Source: an uncultured Clostridia bacterium
GTDB taxonomy: Bacteria > Bacillota > Clostridia > Christensenellales > Borkfalkiaceae
Assembly (NCBI GenBank): GCA_947629735.1
Contig: CANREX010000033.1
Location: 1-12,404, forward strand
Length of the DNA: 12,404 nucleotides
Reading direction: 5' to 3'
This document shows, one piece after another, positions 8,234 through 12,404 of this stretch. A model generated the notes under the pieces. That model worked only from the letters and a program-made list of their open reading frames with translations. It did no database searches and had not been told where the DNA came from. Position numbers and translations under genes: made by a program. Within the stretch, counting starts at the first letter, position 1. Each line of letters begins with the position of its first letter.

Positions 8234-8262
8234 ATTATATCATATGTTGAACTTTGTTGCAA
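8234..8262 (-). promoter_or_regulatory. Extended -10 promoter abutting the peptidase start codon
   Basis: On the minus strand TTGCAA (8257-8262), a 17-nt spacer ending in the extended -10 TGA, and a perfect TATAAT (8234-8239). Only 6 nt (TGTGAT) separate the -10 from the ATG at 8227, so the predicted +1 is the A of the start codon. Confidence 0.7.
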
Positions 8263-8272
8263 TAAAATTTAA

Positions 8273-8301
8273 TTGACAAAAGCCGACAAAGAATATATAC
8301 T
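8273..8301 (+). promoter_or_regulatory. Sigma-A promoter of the small-peptide (toxin-like) transcript
   Basis: Perfect TTGACA (8273-8278), a 17-nt spacer and TATACT (8296-8301). A second TATACT with an extended TGT lies at 8302-8310 but is badly spaced from this -35. Transcription should start around 8308. The promoter is divergent from, and 10 bp away from, the -35 of the peptidase promoter. Confidence 0.75.
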
Positions 8302-8325
8302 TGTTATACTGATTTTCGAAGCAAG

Positions 8326-8352
8326 GGGGAATCCTTGCAGGCGGTTGACCTC
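8326..8352 (+). repeat. Left arm of long inverted repeat around the small-peptide locus
   Basis: GGGGAATCC (8326-8334), then a 6-nt gap, then GCGGTTGACCTC (8341-8352). It is complementary to the right arm at 8554-8577 over 12 perfect pairs plus 9 pairs with one G-U. A local hairpin GCAAGG/CCTTGC (8321-8338) overlaps it. ACCTCTC (8348-8354) can alternatively pair with the ribosome binding site at 8386-8392. Confidence 0.85.
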
Positions 8353-8364
8353 TCAGGGGGGGAA

Positions 8365-8403
8365 ATGATGATTCATTTTCTGAATGGGAGGTGGTGCTTA
8401 TGA
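8365..8403 (+). CDS. Possible 12-codon leader ORF coupled to the small peptide
   Basis: ATG at 8365 opens 12 codons (MMIHFLNGRWCL) that end in TGA at 8401-8403, overlapping the next start as ATGA. A run of seven G (8356-8362) just upstream could act as a poor ribosome site. The start lies inside an 8-bp hairpin (8361-8368 with 8373-8380). The arrangement recalls mok/hok coupling, but translation of so short an ORF cannot be shown from sequence, and the overlap may be chance. Confidence 0.35.
   Translation: MMIHFLNGRWCL
8386..8394 (+). promoter_or_regulatory. Very strong, possibly masked Shine-Dalgarno of the 35-aa peptide
   Basis: GGGAGGTGG contains GGAGGTGG, an 8-nt match to the 16S anti-Shine-Dalgarno, ending 5 nt before the ATG at 8400. 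Bases 8386-8392 can pair with 8348-8354 (7 bp, one G-U), which would hide the site in the nascent or full-length RNA. Confidence 0.8.
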
Positions 8404-8507
8404 ACGAGTTAAGCGAGTTAACCTCGCGGCTCTGCGAGCTTTTAAAACAGCTTGAACTGTTGCTCGACGAAATCGAGTACATAGCAATTAAGCGCACAAA
8501 AAAATAA
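8400..8507 (+). CDS. 35-aa leucine-zipper peptide, toxin-like small ORF
   Basis: A 35-codon ORF too short for routine gene calling. It starts with ATG directly after a near-perfect ribosome site and ends in TAA inside a terminator stem. The peptide begins MNELSEL and ends KRTKK. Placing L4 at heptad position a gives L4, L11, L18, I25 at a and L7, L14, L21, I28 at d, so every core position of four heptads is Leu or Ile; most polar residues fall elsewhere. It therefore looks like a coiled-coil helix with a basic end (K31, R32, K34, K35), not the single membrane helix of classic TxpA/Fst or 'holin-like' type I toxins. The surrounding architecture (strong promoter, masked ribosome site, lysine-rich end running into a TAACCG terminator, convergent antisense RNA) is otherwise that of those modules. 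Toxicity is an inference. Confidence 0.7.
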   Translation: MNELSELTSRLCELLKQLELLLDEIEYIAIKRTKK

Positions 8508-8542
8508 CCGCCATAAAGTTGCACGCTTGACGGTTATTTTTT
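8498..8542 (+). terminator. Bidirectional terminator overlapping the peptide stop codon
   Basis: A 12-bp perfect stem (8499-8510 with 8531-8542) reads AAAAAATAACCG/CGGTTATTTTTT and encloses a 20-nt loop. Both strands end in T runs (six on plus, seven on minus), so it can end both the peptide mRNA and the antisense RNA. The UAA stop codon (8505-8507) is in the stem. The large loop is atypical. Confidence 0.8.
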
Positions 8543-8553
8543 AAAATACTATC

Positions 8554-8577
8554 GAGGTCAACCGCTTTGGGTTCCCC
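8554..8577 (+). repeat. Right arm of long inverted repeat around the small-peptide locus
   Basis: GAGGTCAACCGC (8554-8565), TTT, then GGGTTCCCC (8569-8577), complementary to 8326-8352. It lies beyond the first terminator, so it is in the sense RNA only after read-through, but its complement is always in the antisense RNA. Confidence 0.85.
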
Positions 8578-8588
8578 TTTGTGATATT

Positions 8589-8617
8589 ATTTTACGACAT
8601 TGTTTTACGTTTGTCAA
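8589..8617 (-). promoter_or_regulatory. Sigma-A promoter of the antisense RNA
   Basis: On the minus strand a perfect TTGACA (8612-8617), exactly 17 nt, and TAAAAT (8589-8594). It reads toward the small-peptide ORF and there is no minus-strand coding sequence before the peptidase promoter, which supports a noncoding antisense product. Confidence 0.8.
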
Positions 8618-8641
8618 GCAGATTAGGCAAAGTTTATTTAT

Positions 8642-8683
8642 AAACCGTGCGAGGGGGAAATGCCCGCGCGCGGTTTTGGTTTT
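8642..8683 (+). terminator. Second plus-strand intrinsic terminator
   Basis: Stem 8642-8655 with 8663-8676 (13 pairs including one T-G, one A/G mismatch), loop of seven, followed by TGGTTTT. The tail is T-rich only on the plus strand. It would end a longer, read-through form of the small-peptide transcript that includes the right repeat arm. Confidence 0.65.
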
Positions 8684-8700
8684 GAGTAGAACGGAAGCCG

Positions 8701-8736
8701 CAAAAATACAGGCGAGCGCGAATTTTCGCGCCCGCC
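8701..8736 (-). terminator. Intrinsic terminator of the 902-aa lipoprotein gene
   Basis: An 11-bp stem (8711-8721 with 8726-8736; the single mismatch on plus becomes a G-U pair on the minus strand), loop of four, followed on the minus strand by TGTATTTTT. It lies 24 nt after the lipoprotein stop codon. Confidence 0.85.
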
Positions 8737-8759
8737 GCTTTCATGATTTTTACTGTCTA

Positions 8760-11468
8760 TTACCAAGCTCCCCAACATGCATAAGATTGATAACATTTGT
8801 CTTCCCAATCCCAATAAGTTTTTATTGTACTCATTGTTTCAGAGTTATAGTCCATTATATATGCATACCAATATTGGGCGTAAGTGAAATTTAATTTGGA
8901 ATCATACCATATATGCCACTTATCGTCACCGGAGTAAGATTTAAACGCCACGCCCGCTGTCGTGAAACTTTTATTATCATCCTCGTTGCATTTAACGAAC
9001 CCCGCAAGCTCCAACTCCTGCGTGATACTTCTTCCCTGCATACGGCTTATGAAATTATTGAGTTGGTCGTCGTCAAAGTTACAGCCATCGAATTTATAGG
9101 GGTTATCACCTACAGGTCCGATTGCACCTTCCATCTCCACACACGATTCCCATGTTTTTCTCTTAAAAACCCTGCCAATGACATAGCAATACGTTTGTTC
9201 TGTCGTATTTTTAAGGACTGTGAAATTATCTGTTTCTTGACCTGCGGTCGGAGTTTTCCATTGCTCTTCGCTGATAAAGAAGTCGTCGGTGTCGTTGTCT
9301 ATCATATCCTCAAACTTTGCCATCAGTCCCTTTGCAGTTTTCAGAGTGCCGTTATTGAAATTACAACCGTACCAGAGCGAGACATAGGCAAACGCACTGC
9401 GCAGAACATAAGCTATATTCAGCCTTTGAGCCATTCTGTCGGAATATGTTTGCGTCTCAAAATTATATATAAGGGTGAGATACGTATCATATATCGCCAT
9501 AGGGTTATTAGAGCCTGTCTGCGTAGCCGCTCCCGCAACCGTGTTGTAAGTATCGATTAAAGTCTGATATGCCGAAGTGAAATCTTTAAACGTCGTGTCG
9601 GCTGTTCCTTTGCTGTCTGCTTCAAGTTCCTGTATACCGTTAATAAGGCTTGTCGCATACGTTTTGCAAGCCTCTTCGTTTGTGGTGTCGGGTTCTTGAA
9701 GCCCAAGCTGCTCTCTGCCGTTTTCAAGATATGTAGATATCGTCTCGGTTGAGTTTTTGAGCGATTCAACCTTCTCTTCAAAAGTCGAAAGTGCGGTTTT
9801 GTATTCCTGCTTTTGCATATCCCTCATTATGTCCAACTGCCTGTTTACAAGGGTGAGCGTCGTCTGAACGTCCTTTTGAACGTCTTTCAAAATCGAGAGG
9901 GTCTGCGAAGCCTTGCTGGGGCATACGCCCGTTATGTCGAGAATGGTCATAACTGCTTCTACGCCCGAAATCGCGCCCGAAGCAACGCTCGTTATAGTTC
10001 CGAAAGTGGTGTTGCCGAAGCCGCCGACTATGTCTTTTATCGTATCGATATCGGTATTGCTGAGGTCTCTGCCCATGCTGTCCTGCGCATAGTCGCGGGT
10101 ATACTCCACGTCCGCGTCGGTGGGAGTGCCCCAAACGTTTTTGAGCGCGCCCGCCTTTATGACGACCGTGCCGTCCATATCGAGGGATTCCTGATTCTGC
10201 CCCTTAGAGGGAACGGTGAATATAAGCTCCGCCGTGGTGTCGCCCGTGTTCTTCACGGAGACGTCCGTCGCTTCCGCGAAGTCGCCGCCGAAGGCAAATT
10301 CACTTGCGTTGAGCGCACCCATAAACTCGCCCGATTTGGCGTACAGTTCAAGGGTAAATTCAAGTTTTGCGCCATTATCCTTAGTATCGACGTAATCGAA
10401 TACGGGATAGAAAGTAGCCGAGCCGAACGAAGCCGTAAACTCGTAGTCTTTTATTTTGACGGTCTTTCCGTCGAGCTTTTCGGCAACGGCGTTTTTATCG
10501 GTCGCGTCCGCAACGTTGAGCGTCAGAAGAAGAGTTTCATTGTCAATCTTTCTCACCGCCGTGCAGGAAATATCGCTTGTGGCGTCAAAGGTTATATTGC
10601 TCGCGCTTATTTGGTCAATGGGCGTGCCGCAGTCAATCACCTTCAAGGGGACGAGCACGTTCGAGCCTACGATTTCAAGCTCGTCGGCTGCAAAGTAAGC
10701 CGACTGTTCCTTAATGGGAATTTTAACGGACACACCTTTGCCCGCGTCCTTTATCGCGCTCTCGTCGATGTCGATTATGCCGTCTACATAGGAATTTGCG
10801 GCGGCAAGCATCGCGGGATGACCCGTAAGTTGCAAGGTGAGGTTTTTGCCGCTCGAAGATACGCTTTCCACCGTCATCTTCGAGAACGAGCCGCGCAGAG
10901 AAATCACGTCTTTCGGGGCGTTTGTAATAAACTCGCCCTCGTCGAGCTGTAAGGTTATTTTATTGGTAGCAGAAGAGGCAAGCACTCCGTCCACGTTGGG
11001 GGTTACTTTATACTCCGTAAAGTTTACGTCTACAACGCCGTACGTAGCCTTGTCGGGAAGAAGCACGAGATAGCTGTCCGTGTGATTTTCGTCAGCAGAG
11101 GGGTCTTCAAAATTTATTGTAAGGCTGTCGCCCGCGAGAGATACGTTGTTTACTTGAGCTGTCTTATATTCCTGATAATCTTTTGACGAAACAGTCGCTC
11201 CCTGCTCCGCGTTTTGAAGCGCGGTGTTGTAACCTTCGCTGTCGAAAACCGCATAGTTCACTTCGATATCGGAAGCTGCGACGTTGCCTATCGTATCGCC
11301 GTCAACGGTAAGCGTCGTGGTATAAGCGCCGTCGTCGCGGTATGTTACGTCAGTTGCCGAAACCTCCCGGGGGGGGGTAGAAGCCTTTTTGCCGCAGCCG
11401 GCGAAAACCGCTGTGAACATGCAGGCGGACAGAGCGCACGCGCCCAATTTTACTGCAAATTTTTTCAT
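8760..11468 (-). CDS. Large lipoprotein of unknown function (902 aa), candidate phase-variable
   Basis: I do not recognise a named family. Residues 1-25 are a lipoprotein signal with lipobox FAGC (C25). Residues about 38-455 appear beta-rich, with a recurring motif ASDIEV (about 65), ASNITF (about 291) and ASEFAF (about 393), suggesting tandem Ig-like units. A Gly/Ala-rich hydrophobic stretch at about 478-515 (TSVASGAISGVEAVM) is followed by a long amphipathic coiled-coil segment to about 590. The C-terminus is extremely aromatic: 7 Trp and 9 Tyr in the last 52 residues. AAGGAG lies 6 nt before the ATG at 11468. A 9-nt C tract encodes residues 31-34; adding or losing one C gives a stop within about a dozen codons. 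GC content differs along the gene: the 60-nt blocks I counted are 38% and 32% at the 3' end and 63% in the beta region. It should be surface-exposed; an adhesin- or pore-former-like role is speculative. Confidence 0.85.
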   Translation of the reverse strand: MKKFAVKLGACALSACMFTAVFAGCGKKASTPPREVSATDVTYRDDGAYTTTLTVDGDTIGNVAASDIEVNYAVFDSEGYNTALQNAEQGATVSSKDYQEYKTAQVNNVSLAGDSLTINFEDPSADENHTDSYLVLLPDKATYGVVDVNFTEYKVTPNVDGVLASSATNKITLQLDEGEFITNAPKDVISLRGSFSKMTVESVSSSGKNLTLQLTGHPAMLAAANSYVDGIIDIDESAIKDAGKGVSVKIPIKEQSAYFAADELEIVGSNVLVPLKVIDCGTPIDQISASNITFDATSDISCTAVRKIDNETLLLTLNVADATDKNAVAEKLDGKTVKIKDYEFTASFGSATFYPVFDYVDTKDNGAKLEFTLELYAKSGEFMGALNASEFAFGGDFAEATDVSVKNTGDTTAELIFTVPSKGQNQESLDMDGTVVIKAGALKNVWGTPTDADVEYTRDYAQDSMGRDLSNTDIDTIKDIVGGFGNTTFGTITSVASGAISGVEAVMTILDITGVCPSKASQTLSILKDVQKDVQTTLTLVNRQLDIMRDMQKQEYKTALSTFEEKVESLKNSTETISTYLENGREQLGLQEPDTTNEEACKTYATSLINGIQELEADSKGTADTTFKDFTSAYQTLIDTYNTVAGAATQTGSNNPMAIYDTYLTLIYNFETQTYSDRMAQRLNIAYVLRSAFAYVSLWYGCNFNNGTLKTAKGLMAKFEDMIDNDTDDFFISEEQWKTPTAGQETDNFTVLKNTTEQTYCYVIGRVFKRKTWESCVEMEGAIGPVGDNPYKFDGCNFDDDQLNNFISRMQGRSITQELELAGFVKCNEDDNKSFTTAGVAFKSYSGDDKWHIWYDSKLNFTYAQYWYAYIMDYNSETMSTIKTYWDWEDKCYQSYACWGAW
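11368..11382. repeat. 15-bp repeat with 9-G tract, copy 1 (inside lipoprotein gene)
   Basis: CGGGGGGGGGTAGAA occurs here and again, identically, at 11620-11634. This copy reads as nine C in the sense of the lipoprotein gene, 6 codons after the lipobox cysteine. Confidence 0.9.
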
Positions 11469-11474
11469 GTTTTA

Positions 11475-11480
11475 CTCCTT
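11475..11480 (-). promoter_or_regulatory. Ribosome binding site of the 902-aa lipoprotein
   Basis: AAGGAG on the minus strand, 6 nt before the ATG at 11468. It supports the start that yields the lipoprotein signal peptide. Confidence 0.85.
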
Positions 11481-11550
11481 ATACGGTTGCTTTTTCGCTA
11501 TGTCGGGTTGCGGTCGGATCGCGCCCCGAAAAGCAAATAACCATGGTTTT

Positions 11551-11579
11551 ATTGTATTCCCGAAATATTGAGATGTCAA
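11551..11579 (-). promoter_or_regulatory. Sigma-A promoter of the 902-aa lipoprotein gene
   Basis: On the minus strand a perfect TTGACA (11574-11579), 17 nt, and TACAAT (11551-11556). The start would be near 11544, giving a leader of about 75 nt. Phased A-tracts lie immediately upstream. Confidence 0.8.
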
Positions 11580-11580
11580 C

Positions 11581-11621
11581 AAAAAAATCGCAAATTTCCG
11601 CAATTTTCGCGTATTTTCGCG
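11581..11621 (-). promoter_or_regulatory. Phased A-tracts / UP-like element upstream of the lipoprotein promoter
   Basis: Four A/T tracts separated by GCG-type triplets recur at 10-bp steps right up to the -35 (for example GCGAAAATAC then GCGAAAATTG on the minus strand). Tracts in phase with the helix are expected to bend DNA and stimulate a promoter. The role is inferred from spacing only. Confidence 0.5.
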
Positions 11622-11634
11622 GGGGGGGGTAGAA
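11620..11634. repeat. 15-bp repeat with 9-G tract, copy 2 (intergenic)
   Basis: Identical to 11368-11382 (nine G then TAGAA). This copy is about 40 bp upstream of the -35 of the lipoprotein promoter, at the far end of the phased A-tracts. Confidence 0.9.
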
Positions 11635-11700
11635 CACCTTAAAAAGCCCCAAAAAATACGCGTATATTTGACGTTTTTTCTGTCGTCCGGAAAATTAAAA

Positions 11701-11730
11701 TTGACAACCGCAGTAATAATGAGCTATAAT
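11701..11730 (+). promoter_or_regulatory. Consensus sigma-A promoter of the membrane protein gene
   Basis: Perfect TTGACA (11701-11706), an 18-nt spacer and perfect TATAAT (11725-11730). The start would be near 11737, about 48 nt before the ATG. A palindrome ATTTAC-ATG-GTAAAT (11742-11756) sits just after the start point and could be an operator. The rest of the 316-nt gap (11469-11784) holds the divergent lipoprotein promoter, the A-tracts, the G tract and a short palindrome ATACGCGTAT (11656-11665), with no gene. Confidence 0.8.
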
Positions 11731-11784
11731 CATAAATAAAGATTTACATGGTAAATACGGCTATATTTGTTGGGGTTACTCAAG

Positions 11785-12404
11785 ATGAATGTTTATGAAA
11801 CTCTCGCATACGGCAAACGCAGCGGATTTGTGTTTTTGCGCTATGTTTCGATAGTATTCTTTTTCATATCGCAGATTGCCACCTATTTTGTTGTGCTGAA
11901 TGCGCTCACTCAAGCTCAAATAGCTTTGACTGCATTCGAGCAGTTGGACGTCATAACCGTTATCCGCGCCGTAATGTCCTTTAAAATAGACGGTACTTTC
12001 GGCACGGTTATTCAGGTCATGAGAAGTCTTGGCAGTCTTGTCATTCCCCTGTATTTTATAGCTACCGTTTCGTTCGTGCTTAACCTCAACCGCGGCGAGG
12101 CGGTCAAAATAACGCAGCGCACGGCGATAATCGCGCTTTTAATGTTTATAGTGGAGTTTTTCCTCTATTCATTTTTAGTCGGGCTGGTAATGGTTCTTTT
12201 GGGACAGCTATTCGCAATTTTGGAGGGCAATCTCTCAGAAATTATCGAGGTTGTTGACGAAGTTCTGATTATCATAAACGCCGAAACCGACATTATCCCG
12301 TTTGCGAACGCCGAAGAAGCATTGGCATTCTTGCAGGAATTGGCGACAACACAGGTCACTATTCTGTTGTTGAGGAATATACCGTCGTTCAACATATTCC
12401 TCGA
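11785..12404 (+). CDS. Unrecognised membrane protein, N-terminal part (3' end outside window)
   Basis: An open frame of 206 codons from ATG at 11785 to the right edge with no stop. It begins MNVYETLAYGKRSGFVFLRY and has hydrophobic segments at about 15-41, 82-100 and 113-145, so it is an integral membrane protein. The residues about 146-190 are amphipathic and acidic (EGNLSEIIEVVDEV). Sparse charged residues between the segments (R61, K67, R80, then NLNRGEAVKITQR) suggest short loops. I do not recognise the family. The ribosome site is weak (GGGG at 11772-11775, 9 nt before the ATG), but a consensus promoter lies 55 nt upstream and the uninterrupted frame with membrane-protein composition supports a real gene. 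No function can be assigned. Confidence 0.75.
   Translation, partial: MNVYETLAYGKRSGFVFLRYVSIVFFFISQIATYFVVLNALTQAQIALTAFEQLDVITVIRAVMSFKIDGTFGTVIQVMRSLGSLVIPLYFIATVSFVLNLNRGEAVKITQRTAIIALLMFIVEFFLYSFLVGLVMVLLGQLFAILEGNLSEIIEVVDEVLIIINAETDIIPFANAEEALAFLQELATTQVTILLLRNIPSFNIFL

Larger units (their letters stand above)
8498..8582 (-). ncRNA. Predicted antisense (antitoxin-like) RNA, about 85 nt
   Basis: A consensus minus-strand promoter (8589-8617) predicts a start near 8582 and the bidirectional stem predicts an end near 8498. No ORF with a ribosome site lies within. The RNA is complementary to the 3' end of the 35-codon ORF transcript, including the stop codon. Its 5' part carries GCGGTTGACCTC, the same sequence as the 5' leader of the sense RNA, and so could itself pair with the GAGGT of the peptide's ribosome site. 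Position and size match antitoxin RNAs of TxpA/RatA-type modules. Ends are inferred. Confidence 0.65.

Noticed and set aside
8240..8524. 94-codon minus-strand open frame across the small-peptide locus
   Set aside because: It is Ser-rich with no ribosome site, and it would have to be read through the bidirectional terminator and across both divergent promoters.
8326..8577. Miniature transposon (MITE) interpretation of the inverted repeat
   Set aside because: No flanking target duplication was found by eye, and the repeat arms are better explained by RNA pairing in the convergent transcripts; kept only as an alternative.
9813..10952. 379-codon open frame on the plus strand inside the lipoprotein gene
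   Set aside because: It is antisense to a gene with a clear lipobox, promoter, ribosome site and terminator, and the translation is Arg-rich and motif-free.
1..12404. tRNA, rRNA, CRISPR array, insertion sequence or integrase
   Set aside because: No cloverleaf, repeat-spacer pattern, ribosomal RNA motif or transposase/integrase motif was seen on either strand.

Overview
The window looks like a chromosome segment of a mid-GC Gram-positive bacterium, most likely an uncultured member of class Clostridia (Bacillota). The grounds are the Bacillota-type rpoB-rpoC pair, strong GGAGG-type ribosome binding sites, sigma-A promoters close to consensus, two lipobox lipoproteins, a clostripain-family (C11) peptidase and a DUF368/PopT transporter. 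No species can be named from the sequence alone.

Layout. (1) 1-4430: the 3' end of rpoB (with a long, very acidic C-terminal tail) and complete rpoC, closed by a strong intrinsic terminator directly after rpoC, so the str-operon genes do not follow here. (2) 4431-5003: a small unrecognised helical protein and a large perfect hairpin between convergent genes. (3) 5004-6217, minus strand: a DUF368/PopT polyprenyl-phosphate transporter with its own promoter and a leader of about 150 nt. (4) 6218-8262, minus strand: a secreted, lipid-anchored clostripain-like cysteine peptidase whose promoter sits directly on the start codon, which predicts a leaderless mRNA. (5) 8273-8683: a compact non-ORF-track locus that I read as a type I toxin-antitoxin-like module. 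It has a plus-strand promoter, a 12-codon leader ORF overlapping (ATGA) a 35-codon ORF with a very strong and potentially sequestered Shine-Dalgarno, a bidirectional terminator on the stop codon, a convergent consensus promoter for an antisense RNA of about 85 nt, and a long inverted repeat enclosing the locus. The 35-residue peptide has a perfect four-heptad leucine zipper instead of the usual single membrane helix. (6) 8701-11579, minus strand: a 902-residue lipoprotein of unknown function, with beta-rich repeats, a hydrophobic segment plus coiled coil, and an aromatic-rich C-terminus. It carries a 9-nt C tract just after the lipobox, where slippage in either direction gives an early stop. 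(7) 11580-12404: phased A-tracts, a second copy of the 9-G tract, a consensus plus-strand promoter and the start of an unrecognised membrane protein running off the right edge.

How the parts relate. Region 1 is core transcription machinery. From about 5000 onward the genes concern the cell envelope and surface: lipid-carrier recycling, a surface peptidase, a possibly phase-variable lipoprotein and a membrane protein. The antisense-regulated small-peptide locus lies between the two lipoprotein genes. The most unusual items are the small-peptide/antisense locus (8273-8683), the phase-variation candidate (11368-11382) and the predicted leaderless peptidase mRNA (8225-8262). All functional claims rest on reading motifs by eye; no search or folding program was run.
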